From contig OZ038527.1 of NCBI GenBank assembly GCA_964036665.1, forward strand, positions 1,426,001 to 1,490,000: a DNA stretch of 64,000 nt, written 5' to 3'. Origin of the DNA: Gordius sp. MW1 (taxonomy: Eukaryota; Nematomorpha; Gordioida; Gordea; Gordiidae). Position 1 is the stretch's first letter; each line of letters begins with the position of its first letter. Positions 13,001 through 21,848 of this stretch are shown in pieces. Both the position numbers and the translations under genes were made by a program. Under the pieces are notes generated by a model. The model saw nothing but the letters and a program-made list of their open reading frames with translations. It was not told the origin of the DNA and searched no databases.

Positions 13001-16000
13001 TTTTTCAAATTTCGACTAAGCCTAGAGGTCGACTAAGAAAAACGGACCAAAACATTTTGGGTTAACAAAACCCAGCCGTTTTTTACAACACAATTACCAC
13101 TACTGAACATTTATCAACTTGGAATCGTAATTTTAATAATAAAAAAGGGGGATATAACGCGTTAAACTTTTGAAGTTTGAGGTTGATAAAATTAGTAGAA
13201 TCAGCTTGAAATTCCTTGCTAAAACAACTTTTAGTCGATAAAAAGGGTCAGCTTCGTAGCCTGGGGCAATATTATATCCTGAGTATATTATTACGAGATT
13301 GCCAGCGAAAGTTTGTTACATAATGTAAAAACGCCCCTTTAACCCCTATATAAAATTTACTAATTTATACGTTTTGTCACGCAGCGCCCAACTTTATTAC
13401 TACGGCCAGGGCTCGGCTTTTAAACCCGATCCGGCCCGACCGGGTCGAGTTATACCGGGCCGGAAAACACCGATAGATTCGGGTGTGGATAGTGGTAGTT
13501 GTGAAGGGGAGACCGGGGATGGCCTGCTACAACAACAATACCAGCCATTACTCTTGACGACGGGCGACCCTAACGTTGATAGAGTCATCCATGTCCACTT
13601 GGTTTTGTTGAGTCAGGGATTACAAGTAAGTTAGGATCACATGTTTGATTCATTCATTCGATTAGTTCGGATCATATGTTTGATTCATTCATTCGAATAA
13701 AATTACATGTTTGATTCATTCATACATGGTTAGAAATTGAGCCAGAGCCAGGATAAACCGTTGACACGGGGTCGCCTGGTGAAATTGGTTAATATACACT
13801 CGTTGTGTTTGGAGATATTGTACGAAATAGTGGTACACGGGGTGCCCCATGACCAAAATGTCATAGTGGCCATAGTGAACAGTAAGTTTTTCTTGGTTAT
13901 GCTTAGTGTTAGCTTAAGTTTTGAATAAAAATTTAGAAATTAACGTTTCTCTAGACTCGTGGATAATCTATCATGTGTTTATATGAAAATTGAAGCCCTT
14001 TCTCCACCATATTTATTAATTGCTATGCAATTTATGAGCTCGTTTTTGGTTGTCCGTCCTGTCCTGTCCAACTCGTAAGTTTTTTATAATCGCTGTAGAA
14101 ATTTGTACGGGGTTTTAATGGCAGTGGACTTATGCTTCTGCAAAAGACTTTTATTTTGCTTTCGCATTAAGACTAATTAATGACCGCTGGTTGGCAATTT
14201 TTTCGACTCTGCCCTGGTCCAATATTCATTATTATTTTTGTGCCCCACTGATTACCTTATACATAAATTTCATTTGACAATTTGTCTAGGTTGTTGCTTT
14301 ATAACGGATAATTGTTAAACTGGCTAAATAATTACCATCAAGTTATCATTGAATAAAAATTATATGAAATTTGTTATGCTTGTCTGTCTCGTACTGTACT
14401 GTACTGTCCAACTTGTTGGTTTCGGTACCATTCCCTGAATAAAAAATAATCGTTATAATTTTTACCGCGTTAGAATATTCCAACCTCAACGGTTGGGGCA
14501 ACGTTAATCAAATCGTGGACTTTTGGAAACGTATGAATGGGTCGACCTCATTCCTCTCGGGTCACGTGTACAGGATACAGACCAATTTGGAACGACACTA
14601 TCTGCCATTTTTGCTAGAAAAGCATTCGCAACAAGTCATTTCCCTAGGTAAAATTACAGGGGTTTTAGACAAGTAAAATTTAATTGGGCCTCGGATACGG
14701 GTCGGGCTTCTTTGGTTAACCCGGCCCGAGCCCGGCCCGAGGCAAAATCTAGCTAAAAGATTTTTGTAAACTTTATACTAATTCCCTTGTTGAGTAGGCT
14801 TAGGGAAGACAAAATATTTTTATGTTAAATGAAAGGTGCGGGTGGGTATTTTGAATACAATTTTTTTTATAAATTTACATTTCAAAAAAGTCGGGCTGGG
14901 TTTTGGGCTCGGTTCAGGTTCGTGCAAAATTAAATAAAAAGTGTCGGGCTCGGGCCGAAGAAATGGCATTTTGCAGGGCTCTAATTGTCTTTAACTTTTT
15001 TTAATACCCTTTGAAATTAGTTTTAATGTTTTTGGATGGAGGAAAAACTTGTAGTAAGTTGACTAAAATGTATGATCATTGTATAATCACGACCACAATA
15101 CACCTCAAACAAACCCCACAAGTTTATTCGCTTTATAAAGGCGTTAATTATACTTAACCCTTGGCGATAGTTTACAAATCTTGCTAGGCCAAAAATGGAA
15201 TTTTTAAAAAAAAATAATTTAATCTTAAAAAGCTCAGCGCTAAAAGAATATCACTTTTCTCTGCTTTGGATCAAACCTAAGGCTTTTGCTTATGTTTGTG
15301 ACCTTTTCAAAACTTTTCGCTATTTATAAAATGTCCTAAAGCTTCTTATAAATCTATCCTGGACTAATATTTATTGTATGATCCAATACAATTTCGATTT
15401 AGCATTATATTTTAGCAAGTATTTTTAGAATAATTTTGAAATAAACAAATGGTTTTTTCCAGAAACGGGAAAAAAATTATTATGGTTAGAAAAGTTTTAT
15501 CATTTTGCAGTCTTCCCAAAAGAAATCAATCAGATTCAACAAATAGTTCCCGCTGGACTAGATCAAATCGAGGATGTTCGACATTGTGTAACATTGTTGC
15601 AATTCGTATTGTATCTCAAGATGCAAGGGATTCAAGACTTCAAGATTCACCTAGAAGAAATTGCCCGCGAACGTAAATCTTAAAATCTCCTGGATAAAAT
15701 TATAATTATAAAAATGTTTTTAAAAAAATAAATTTTTTATTTAGAAATAATTAAATGAAAAATATTTAAAAAAATTTTTTTACATAATTTGTATGTTTTT
15801 TTCAAATAAATTATATAGTCGAGTTTAGAGACCTGTTTGCGACGGGAAATCAAAATGGGATCATTAAATTTTTGTTATCGCTACGAAATGAGCTTCCACC
15901 GGGCGATAGTTTCGACGTCATATGTAGACTGTTGTGCAACAATGAGGAAATTAATCGATTCACGGGTTAGATAATAAATAAACAAATAAATAAATGCAAA

Positions 16001-17017
16001 TAAATAAATAGGTAAATAAATTAAAATCAAATTTAATATTATGTCAATAATTTTTAAAATAATTTCATTAAAAAAATTTCGCCGTGGTTCCTAAGTGGCA
16101 TATCTGACCCGGGTGCAGAGCAATTTTAGACTTAGAGGGACCGCCGTGGCTCAAGCCTTAACTTGCTTGGAATCTAACGAAAGTATCATCAGATGCGGCG
16201 CTTGTCGGGCCTTACAACATTTGAAGGTTAGAAGCAACTACTCTTAAATCAGCCATCGCTGGGTTTTGTTTGGTCGACTTTGGGTTTAATTAAGGCTAAC
16301 AGTCGACTGGTCTGTTTTTTAAATTTCGACTAATTCTAGTGGTCGCCTAATATAAGAAGACCAAACAGTTTGGTCTATTTGTGTTTAGCCGACTGAAGCC
16401 AAAGGCCGGCCAAATAAAATCCAGCCGTTTTTAAAACATTAGTTGTTAAGCTTTATATTAGTAGATTAAGCTTTAGCCTTAAAAATGAACTCACAACACA
16501 ATGTCTTAGTTATTGATTAATAAATATTTGCCTGGGCTTAAGCTCATTTTTGAAGGGTAGGACGACAAAAAGTTTGGTAGCCGTATTTTAACATATATAT
16601 TTTTAAAATATACTTACCTTATCAACTTTTTGTAGATGTTGACAATTACATCCATATGAAAACATTTTTACTTTATCCAAAATGTACGAATAAAAAACTA
16701 AGAAGTTATGATGATATTGCATGGATATCACAGTTGTAAACATTCATTCTTTTAAATTCTTTCCTTTTTACACTTTTAAGGCTACGGAATCTATTCCCCA
16801 ATTGGCGCGAACCTTCCAACATGATCCCAATTTCCGAGTCAAAGAATTCGCGCGCATTTCACTCCTCAACATGGGCTCGGCAGGGATTCGGGCTTACGAC
16901 GAAATTTTGAGTTCCGGCCCGACTCGACCGGTATCAGCTGATTACCGGACCGGAAACTCGACTGCTCGTCAATTCGGTACGAGATCGGCGCTATACGACG
17001 TCGATTCCAAACTTTGA
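835..17017 (+). CDS. RIPOR: RIPOR-family Rho effector, 17 coding exons, 1306 aa
   Basis: Joined exons: 835-1083, 2569-2747, 4876-5168, 5873-6052, 6721-6893, 7210-7358, 7924-8467, 8717-9157, 11612-11897, 12663-12801, 13385-13625, 13734-13881, 14474-14647, 15463-15672, 15819-15965, 16096-16226, 16781-17017. All introns are GT-AG, every phase matches and the sum is 3921 bases. The family (RIPOR1-3, formerly FAM65) binds Rho GTPases and affects cell polarity, migration and Golgi positioning. Diagnostic pieces are RLLKHLEYHCTKVDRLHDDY (exon 3, the coiled N-terminal region), IAGFARIGSGDQFEI (exon 5), ELKTFGKN with the following beta-rich segment (exon 6), and the C-terminal helical repeats in exons 13-17. 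Exons 7-10 encode the long disordered middle, usual for the family. The ATG at 835 follows an in-frame TAA at 829, so it is the first possible start in this exon; an extra upstream exon cannot be excluded. Confidence 0.93.
1208..2002. mobile_element. Non-autonomous hAT-like element in RIPOR intron 1
   Basis: Terminal inverted repeat CAGGGGTTTG at the left and CAAACCCCTG at the right. It is flanked by the perfect 8-bp duplication GTTAAAGT (1200-1207 and 2003-2010). Both arms carry runs of GGGTTCGGG-type repeats and the middle is AT-rich with no coding capacity. An 8-bp duplication with CAG-type ends fits hAT elements. Confidence 0.85.
2290..2475. repeat. Fold-back repeat, GTCGAC family
   Basis: Arms read TTTGTTTGGTCGACCTTT and the reverse (GGTGGACCAAACAAAACCCA), ending in GTTGTAAA / TTTTCAACAC. 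About 190 bp and non-coding. The same family recurs in four other RIPOR introns and in the SIBD-like units. Confidence 0.75.
2569..2747 (+). CDS. RIPOR: RIPOR exon 2 (aa 84-143)
   Basis: Acceptor TTCCTTAG|GAT, phase 0 in; donor AT|GTAAGT, phase 2 out. It encodes a Ser/Gly/Lys-rich stretch ending in TFYTFEKVREGIM. The last Met codon is split with exon 3 (AT + G). The C-terminal part starts the conserved RIPOR N-terminal helical region. Confidence 0.85.
4289..4457. repeat. GGGCGTAGCC-family repeat, opposite orientation
   Basis: Degenerate copy from ATCGTAGCCTAAAGGGGG to CTGTCTACGCCCAT in RIPOR intron 2. Confidence 0.7.
4535..4650. repeat. Degenerate GTCGAC fold-back repeat
   Basis: Partial arms TTGTAAAAAGGTTGGTTTTAG and AGTCGACCG in RIPOR intron 2; the right arm is truncated. 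Confidence 0.5.
4876..5168 (+). CDS. RIPOR: RIPOR exon 3 (aa 143-241), N-terminal coiled region
   Basis: Acceptor TTCTCCTAG|G, donor GAAG|GTAATA. It encodes NYVQHLKTRIAELTDKFERG, then a stretch of about 35 residues (near FGQYGTVSGRFWG) that looks inserted relative to vertebrate RIPORs, then the strongly conserved helix KRIKNAERLLKHLEYH. Confidence 0.92.
5873..6052 (+). CDS. RIPOR: RIPOR exon 4 (aa 241-301)
   Basis: Acceptor GCAACAG|G after a pyrimidine tract; donor AAG|GTATAA, phase 1. It encodes ESLQGLDVERKTCELAMCKI and the following helix LQELMGSYHFCIKG. This matches the vertebrate segment that ends GEFHLRMKG. Confidence 0.9.
6089..6400. repeat. TTAATTGC-ended repeat, about 310 bp, RIPOR intron 4
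   Basis: Starts TTAATTGCTATGCAATTTAC, then GGGCTCGCTTTTGGTTGTCCG and GTCC repeats. It shares its full length with 14016-14330 and its first 40 bp with the large elements at 38173 and 54499. Confidence 0.75.
6721..6893 (+). CDS. RIPOR: RIPOR exon 5 (aa 301-358)
   Basis: Acceptor TTTTTATAG|AA; donor AAG|GTACAC. It encodes IAGFARIGSGDQFEIVVRYG, almost the family signature (vertebrate GLAGFARLCPGDQYEI). It ends CLIHDVLELK. Confidence 0.92.
6977..7134. repeat. GGGCGTAGCC-family repeat
   Basis: Starts CATGGGCGTAGCCAAGGCGG; the far end stops at TAATTCCAATTG, losing the closing palindrome. RIPOR intron 5. Confidence 0.75.
7210..7358 (+). CDS. RIPOR: RIPOR exon 6 (aa 359-408)
   Basis: Acceptor TTTAAAG|GCG; donor GGAA|GTATGT, phase 2. 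It encodes AKELKTFGKNAQLIRTILDP and then a segment ending NGSLKLNMLFFW. It aligns with the vertebrate segment from VTELKGLA to GTIKLNLEITW. Confidence 0.88.
7712..7906. repeat. GTCGAC fold-back repeat abutting exon 7
   Basis: Arms TGTTGTAAAAACGGCTGGG and GCCTTTTTTACAACA enclose GTCGACTCTGG-type half sites. Its right end lies 17 bp upstream of the RIPOR exon 7 acceptor. Confidence 0.8.
7924..8467 (+). CDS. RIPOR: RIPOR exon 7 (aa 408-589) with internal 17-aa repeats
   Basis: Acceptor CTTGTACAG|C; donor CGA|GTGAGA, phase 0. It starts PLGNEPAEELEYLYGQQF, followed by a Pro-rich linker and five tandem units of the DQWDRERARDKPI type. It is the disordered middle of the protein. Codon use is GC-richer than the introns. 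Confidence 0.88.
8114..8345 (+). repeat. In-frame 51-bp tandem repeat in RIPOR exon 7
   Basis: GACCAATGG begins at 8114, 8165, 8216, 8267 and 8318, exactly 51 bp apart. The units encode variants of DQWDRERARDKPISSSI. Each unit differs by several substitutions, so the repeat is not a recent slip. Confidence 0.9.
8717..9157 (+). CDS. RIPOR: RIPOR exon 8 (aa 590-736)
   Basis: Acceptor GTGTAG|GGA; donor AGG|GTAAGA, phase 0. It has Gly/Arg/Tyr-rich low-complexity sequence, then an acidic helical segment with ALDDVIDAIQARD and ELEEIQTMLQQFRMHLR. This matches the vertebrate EALGALMAALDD helix region. Confidence 0.88.
9158..10065. other. First part of RIPOR intron 8, nothing recognised
   Basis: AT-rich intron sequence. 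An open frame at 9314-9496 has no family features and no splice fit. Confidence 0.5.
10070..11535. mobile_element. Non-autonomous Ginger-like element, RIPOR intron 8
   Basis: Ends TGTAATATCCATTTCCACG and (reversed) TGTAATGATCTGAAACGTCG. It is flanked on both sides by CCGG (10066-10069 and 11536-11539), read as a 4-bp target duplication. Both ends closely match the larger coding element at 34112-37883. It has no transposase; the centre is a tandem array. It ends 76 bp before RIPOR exon 9. Confidence 0.85.
10330..11035. repeat. Tandem array, about 125-150 bp period
   Basis: Six units around GATCATTATATCTGATCTAT followed by GTTTATAAGCCTATCC, at about 10342, 10467, 10588, 10722, 10847 and 10998. 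It lies wholly inside the Ginger-like element and its sequence is not shared with the arrays of the other two copies. Confidence 0.85.
11612..11897 (+). CDS. RIPOR: RIPOR exon 9 (aa 737-832)
   Basis: Acceptor ATATCAAG|GAT (alternative in-frame acceptor at 11630); donor AACG|GTTGTT, phase 1. Low-complexity Gly/Asn/Asp-rich, with GNGGDEIYLGSLFRKN and RRTYNFETTPTSYYAYEEEN. This is a disordered region with weak family similarity; the call rests on phase and continuity. Confidence 0.75.
12070..12233. repeat. GGGCGTAGCC-family repeat
   Basis: Degenerate left end TTAGCCGGGGG; right end CTGGCTACGCCCCTG. RIPOR intron 9. Confidence 0.75.
12323..12492. repeat. GGGCGTAGCC-family repeat, opposite orientation
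   Basis: CATGGGCCTAACTAGCATTGG to CTGGCTTCGCCCATG, 90 bp after the previous copy and inverted to it. The pair could fold into a long hairpin within RIPOR intron 9. Confidence 0.75.
12663..12801 (+). CDS. RIPOR: RIPOR exon 10 (aa 832-878)
   Basis: Acceptor TTGTTTTTAG|AA; donor CCGA|GTAACA, phase 2. Encodes KRVTRRPDSRNVDMILKSFD and a Ser/Thr/Asn-rich tail ending LQNQPE. Confidence 0.8.
12931..13090. repeat. GTCGAC fold-back repeat
   Basis: GGGTTGTAAAAAGAGCGGG to CCGTTTTTTACAACA in RIPOR intron 10. Confidence 0.75.
13385..13625 (+). CDS. RIPOR: RIPOR exon 11 (aa 878-958)
   Basis: Acceptor CACGCAG|C, donor CAA|GTAAGT, phase 0. Pro/Gly-rich start, then DPNVDRVIHVHLVLLSQGLQ. The last part corresponds to the helix before the vertebrate LGTFGPLRCQE segment. 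Confidence 0.85.
13734..13881 (+). CDS. RIPOR: RIPOR exon 12 (aa 959-1008)
   Basis: Acceptor TGGTTAG|AAA, donor AACA|GTAAGT, phase 1. Helical: RLVKLVNIHSLCLEILYEIV. Confidence 0.85.
14016..14330. repeat. TTAATTGC-ended repeat, second copy, RIPOR intron 12
   Basis: Full-length homologue of 6089-6400 in the same orientation (TTAATTGCTATGCAATTTAT, then GTCC repeats, then AATGACCGCTGGTTGGC, ending near AACTGGCTAAATAA). Confidence 0.75.
14474..14647 (+). CDS. RIPOR: RIPOR exon 13 (aa 1008-1066)
   Basis: Acceptor CCGCGTTAG|AA, donor CTAG|GTAAAA, phase 1. Encodes NVNQIVDFWKRMNG and the helix ERHYLPFLLEKHSQQVI. Confidence 0.88.
14690..14992. mobile_element. GC-rich hAT-like fragment, RIPOR intron 13
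   Basis: GGGCTCGG/CCCGGCCCGAG arms; right end TTTTGCAGGGCTCTA, the same terminus as the element at 57544-58223. The left end is degraded and no target duplication was seen. Confidence 0.6.
15463..15672 (+). CDS. RIPOR: RIPOR exon 14 (aa 1066-1136)
   Basis: Acceptor TTTTTTCCAG|AA, donor GAAC|GTAAAT, phase 1. Encodes KKLLWLEKFYHFAVFPKEI and LLQFVLYLKMQGIQDFKIHL. Confidence 0.88.
15819..15965 (+). CDS. RIPOR: RIPOR exon 15 (aa 1136-1185)
   Basis: Acceptor TTATATAG|TC, donor ACGG|GTTAGA, phase 1. Encodes EFRDLFATGNQNGIIKFLLS, then DSFDVICRLLCNNEEI. It starts the C-terminal ARM/HEAT-like repeats. Confidence 0.87.
16096..16226 (+). CDS. RIPOR: RIPOR exon 16 (aa 1185-1228)
   Basis: Acceptor GGTTCCTAAG|TG, chosen because later AG sites break the frame; donor AAG|GTTAGA, phase 0. 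Encodes RLRGTAVAQALTCLES and SIIRCGACRALQHLK, a HEAT-like unit. Confidence 0.85.
16255..16438. repeat. GTCGAC fold-back repeat
   Basis: CGCTGGGTTTTGTTTGGTCG to AAATCCAGCCGTTTTTAAAA in RIPOR intron 16, starting 29 bp after exon 16. Confidence 0.7.
16781..17017 (+). CDS. RIPOR: RIPOR exon 17, C-terminus (aa 1229-1306)
   Basis: Acceptor CACTTTTAAG|GCT, phase 0. Encodes ATESIPQLARTFQHDPNFRV and KEFARISLLNMGSAGIRAYD, aligned with the vertebrate last repeat (PLVYLCQTDTEAVREAARQS), then a disordered tail ending SKL and TGA. Confidence 0.92.
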   Translation, partial: ATESIPQLARTFQHDPNFRVKEFARISLLNMGSAGIRAYDEILSSGPTRPVSADYRTGNSTARQFGTRSALYDVDSKL

Positions 17018-17671
17018 CGAGATTTCCCCACTTTGACTACACTATCGCTTTCGACAAACAATTATACTTTTAGCTTCTTCGCTCCACATTTTATTTCCCG
17101 CCAATACAGCCGTTTGTTTAAACCAGTAGTATGCTTTCGCGCCTTTTTTGGCTTCGCCATCATACGATTTTCTCTCTTAATTTTTGAATTTTTTGAAAAT
17201 TTTCCCCATGAGGGAAGCAAAAATTTGTTAATCAAAAAGTTTATTCACCGTTTATATGCTTGAATTTTATTTTTCCTGTATTATTTCATGCTGCTCGCAA
17301 ACACTTACAAAGTATTATATCACAATGTTATTTTCGATTGTTAATATAATAATTAAATATTTTTTTTACATATCCACGTTCCAAACAATTAACTAGAATT
17401 GATATTGAAGCCGCTTCCTATGCCCTTTTGAATCGTGCATCGCGGAGACGCTTGTTTTACACGTAATATAATTATAGCGTTATATTTTTCAACATTTGTT
17501 ACCCTTTATTTACAACTAATATATACATAAATATATATTATACAAGCGCGGAATCTCCCGATCATATTATTGGCATTTATTAAGGAGGTCGCTTTTATAA
17601 ATTTCGAATTTAGGTTTGGTTCGTATTTTATGACTACGTTGTCGTTTAAAAAGAATAAGAATTAGTTTTTA

Positions 17672-17677
17672 AATAAA
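17672..17677 (+). promoter_or_regulatory. Candidate RIPOR polyadenylation signal
   Basis: AATAAA about 650 bp after the RIPOR stop, the first canonical hexamer I noticed downstream. ATTAAA variants occur earlier. Weak evidence. Confidence 0.3.
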
Positions 17678-18053
17678 AAATATAAATCTGGCATTAAAAA
17701 TAAAAAATATAACTCTGGCATTAAAAATTGAAGTTATAACTATAAAAATGGAGGATTAATGCAAAAAGGTTATTCTAATAAAGTTTTCTTGTTAAATTAC
17801 ATCATTGCACAGAACATAACCAAAGTTAGCTTGTTGAATATAGGTATACTTCCTATAAGTAATTAGGCTCTGCAATTTATTAATAGTTCTTTATATTCGA
17901 TTTATTAGTTATCATGCGTAATTAGTTATTTTATAATCAAATTTCAGCTAATTTACGATTTAAATGTCAAAAATAAATGCTTTTTGGACATAAAGTAAAT
18001 TAAAAATAAAATTTTCAAAGTATTTAATAATTTCTAGCGAAGGCAATCTTTCA

Positions 18054-18781
18054 TCATTTGTGATAGCTTGCAGGTTTTTTCTTTTTACAAATTCCCACAT
18101 TCCCAGGGCTCAATTGATCACAATAAAGGCCACGCCTGCATTGACCAGACTGCCTTGGACCACAAGTTTCTCCTGCTTTCTAAATTACACCACAAAAAAT
18201 TAAAAAAAAATTAATTTTTTGAAATCTATATTTGAAAAGAAACTTTAGGTTTCCCAGCAACACATATTCCTGGTGCTTGAGTAATTTCGACATCGGGCGT
18301 TTGTTCACAAATCAATCCTTCGTCACAAAATTGGAAAAATGGGCCCCCACATACTTCACCAATAACCTTAAACCGCATTAAAAAACAATTAACACTTAAA
18401 AAAATTTTAAGATAAGGATTTTTTGTTGGAAAAATACATAAGATTGAATGATAGCTGCCATGGGTATAGCCAGCATTGGGATTGGAGGGGAGGGGCAATA
18501 TTGATTTAGGGAGGGGCAAAATGATCATTTTTGAAATTTAAGCCATTTCAACAAATTTTTAAATTTAGAGGAGGGGCAGCCGCCCCTCCCTGCCCCCCTT
18601 CTTGGTAACGCCCATGAGAATGAGCGATAACTGGTGAATGCTATGTTTATTTTTTTAAACCTTTGCACAAACTTGACAACACCCGCACCCATCCGGAACT
18701 AGGCCTCCCTTACAATCTGTGGGTGGGGCGGTCGTACATTTTGGAATTTGCTGTTGACACGGACACGACAACGCAGCCAAT
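18054..18781 (-). CDS. SIBD-like cysteine-rich secreted protein, exons 2-4
   Basis: Minus-strand exons 18781-18661, 18366-18244 and 18179-18054, in phase with the paralogues (121, 123 and 126 bp). Exon 2 encodes CTTAPPTDCKGGLVPDGCGC followed by CQVC, the GCGCCxxC signature of IGFBP N-terminal domains and of small arthropod single-insulin-binding-domain (SIBD) proteins. Exon 3 gives GEVCGGPFFQFCDEGLIC. Exon 4 gives GETCGPRQSGQCRRGLYC and ends in a Lys-rich tail. A signal-peptide exon is expected further right on the minus strand, but I could not find it. It diverges clearly from alpha-gamma and keeps all visible cysteines, so it is probably functional. Binding of insulin-like peptides is the family hypothesis, not shown here. 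Confidence 0.8.
18459..18615. repeat. GGGCGTAGCC-family repeat in SIBD-like intron
   Basis: CATGGGTATAGCCAGCATTGG to CTTGGTAACGCCCATG, between exons 3 and 2 of the minus-strand gene. Confidence 0.75.
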
Positions 18782-19081
18782 CTGGAATAAATTATTTTAA
18801 ATTTAAAAAAAAACATGAATTGATTAAAATAACTTATGTTTTATATCTACCAAAGTTTGTAGATATTATAGTAGGTGCCATGAGATTTGAAACTTTTCCT
18901 TAAATTGTCCTCATTTAACTTTAAAATCTTTTTTTAGATTTTCCTAAATCACAATGTTATTTAAGTTCGAAATTAAGATGGCAAAACAAGCCGTGTGACT
19001 AAAATAATATATTTAATGTAACATGGTTTCAAATAATTCTACAAAAGTATCTTTAAAAAATTGATGACCAATATAAATTAC

Positions 19082-19195
19082 CATGAGAGTAGCCTGTAGG
19101 AGGCAGGGAAGGGCGGCTGCCCCCTTTAAATCCATAAATTCTTTAAAATTTTATTTAAAAATTGCCATTTTGCCCTCCCCCCCCTTAAACAAAAA
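19082..19195. repeat. Degenerate GGGCGTAGCC-family repeat
   Basis: GAGAGTAGCCTGTAGGAGGC to the C-run at about 19180; right palindrome lost. Confidence 0.5.
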
Positions 19196-19707
19196 GATTA
19201 CTATATCATTTTTTGAGGGGAAAAAACTGTAGTATTTTAAAATTATAAATATAATTATCGTCTTACTCTGTTATAAAAATGGCAAGGAAGAATCCAAACA
19301 GCACAAGATTTAGCGAATGTGAATGTTTCATATTCAAGAATTATTACTTCAAAATATTTCTAGACTATTCTAAACAAGTTTCATAGCTTTTAAAGGTCAC
19401 ACCATATATGCAAATGCAAAGTTCATGTAAGTAAAAACATCAAATATTATCTAGGCAAATTAAGTTTAGCAGCCAAGATTTGAATTAGAAAAGGGAAAAG
19501 TTCTGTTTAATGCATTAAGGCAAAATGAAAAGATTTTGAATTTTAACCTTCATTGCGTTAGATATATAAAATGCGCCTCCTGGTTTAATGCTTAGAAGGT
19601 TTATTTACAAAAACAGACGCATTTTTATTCTGTTTTTGCATAAGTAGAGAATATGGTATTTTTGGTTAAATAAGCTTAGGAGAAGCTAGGATTTAAATTG
19701 TGGTGGA
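19196..19707. other. No gene seen
   Basis: AT-rich; no exon-like frame with splice sites. It should contain, or be near, the missing first exon of the SIBD-like gene at 18054-18781, but no signal peptide was identified. Confidence 0.4.
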
Positions 19708-19847
19708 CATGGGCGTAGCCAGGGGGACAGGGAAGATAAACCCAAAAATTTATTAAAATTATGGCTAAAATGTTGAAAAATTATCATTTCGCCCCTCCCT
19801 AAATCATTATTGCCCCCTCTTTCATTTCAATGCTGGCTACGCCCATG
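19708..19847. repeat. GGGCGTAGCC-family repeat
   Basis: CATGGGCGTAGCCAGGGGG to GCTGGCTACGCCCATG, with perfect terminal palindromes and a shortened centre. Confidence 0.8.
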
Positions 19848-20169
19848 GTGGTGGATGTAAACCAATAGTTTTTGATTAAACAATATGTGACTTTTTTTGA
19901 AAGGATCTTAAATATTGTTAATAGATTTTAGAAGTAACATAAGCCTAACAATATTAATCAATTAGGTAAATAACTGTAAAACTAGTCCTTCAATAGTTGT
20001 GTAACGTAGGGCGGGCACGACCGTTTTTCTTGAGGGGGTGGCTTACGTATTCCATAACAATTCGAATTATTTAAATTTGATTACAAATATTTTTAAATCT
20101 ATATAAAAACTTTAACTAAAATTCGTTATTTTAATAAATCTAATATTTTTTCTCAACAAAAGGCCACAC

Positions 20170-20510
20170 TATCAGGGTTGCCCAATCTGCCCAGGAAAAT
20201 TATTCTTTTTTCGGCCCAAGCCCGATGTTTATTTGCCCAAGCCTCGACCGTCTCCGACTCTTATTATTTTTGGCCCGACCTAAGTCCAACCTCGGCCCGA
20301 ATTTTTTTATAACTAAATTACGACTGATAATAATTTGGGCAAAAAATTTATATCATGATAGGCATTTGCATTTTAAACGGTCCCGAAAAGTACCTGCAAC
20401 CGGCCTGTTTAGATCAGTCGGCCGGCCAGTGCCCGCTAACATATTAATTTTTACTCTCGGGCCCGGCCCACTAATTTCATACAAGGCCCCAGCCCGGCCC
20501 GAGCCCTTAT
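20170..20510. repeat. GC-rich hAT-like fragment
   Basis: CGGCCCAAGCCCGATG and CCCGGCCCGAGCCC-type arms around an AT-rich centre, like the elements at 14690 and 57544. No clear termini. Confidence 0.5.
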
Positions 20511-20712
20511 ACAAAAAGCTTTTTTTATATTTTTTTCTCATTTTATCCAAATTTTTACACCGAATTATTTAAACAATATATATATGTGTGTGTGTTGAAA
20601 ATGTTAATAATAATTATGTAAAATAAAAAAATTATCATTAAATTCCGGTCAGACGAGTTCATTTTTATTTTAACAGGCGACACCTTGGTAAAGTGTTTCT
20701 TTCGTTTCTGTT

Positions 20713-20844
20713 CAAACTAAAAGCTGTTCATTTCATAAGCTAATATAAAATGCTTGATGTCTTGTGGGGTCAGGGTTGTTAGGGTAAGGGTTAGGATTCT
20801 CAATTAGATTTGCTTGGCTTTTGAAATGATCAGCTTTTAGTTTG
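20713..20844. repeat. Inverted repeat with 23-bp arms
   Basis: Left arm starts CAAACTAAAAGCTG (20713-20735); the reverse-complement arm is at 20822-20844 with one mismatch; loop 86 bp. Confidence 0.75.
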
Positions 20845-21848
20845 AATACGAATCGTTTCTTTCACTCGTGATACTTCTAGTCGAGATACATAAAACCCTA
20901 TATGCCAGATAAAATACATTTAAAACTATGCTTTAATTATAATTACTTGTCTTCTTTGCTTTTCCTTTATATTAAATCTCTTAGTTTATTGCTAAGGAAT
21001 GAAAGGGCAGCGATATTTTATAAAGAAAATTTATAAAATGCAAACAGTTGAGACGTTTGATTTGAATCATTGACCTTTTGGACAATTTATCTTTTGAACA
21101 GAAGCGGTTTATATCGTTTATGCATATAACGGGCCCCATTATTTGTGTTTTAATTGTTATGCAATTCTAAGCCATTCTAAAACCACCTCCCCTCCCATAC
21201 AAACATGCTGTAAATAGCTTTTAATTATAATAAAAAAAATCATTTTAAAAGTTATTGCGAGAGCATTTCAATTTTGTGATTAGGGATTGCTTTGTGAACA
21301 ACCTCCTGATGCTGAATTAACGCAACGAGAAGGAAGTTGTAAAGCCGGTGTAACGTCTATTTTTTAGTTCGTTAAAATAGTCTCCACGTCAATCAAAATG
21401 TCAATCATATAAATTCATTTTTATAGCAAAATGAGTTCTTATTGGCTGATTTAACGTCAATCATTTATTTTGTATTACGTTTTTTAAACTATTATAAACA
21501 AATTCAATTAATTTATATAAATATAAGAATTGTTCATAAAATTCATTGGCTTAACCTCAATCAATTATTTTGTATTAATCAAACATTTTTATTCTGTTAT
21601 AATATAAAATAAATTAATGATATTGATAACATTATTTTAATAAATGTATATTTTAGCCATTACATATCATCTTTATTGGAAAAAGACATAATAAACCATG
21701 TTTTGTCAAATATCATTTTTAGACATTGGAATAAGAATAAGATATTTTATTTAAAGTAACTATAGAGTAAAAACAGTATACATAAAACAAATTTAACAAT
21801 TAAAAATATTTTATAAAAACAGTATAAATTTTAACAATTAAAAATATT

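Noticed and set aside
16130-16226. Alternative RIPOR exon 16 start after the later AG sites (about 16120-16130)
   Set aside because: With the phase left by exon 15 these give a stop within a few codons; the acceptor at 16095 keeps the frame.
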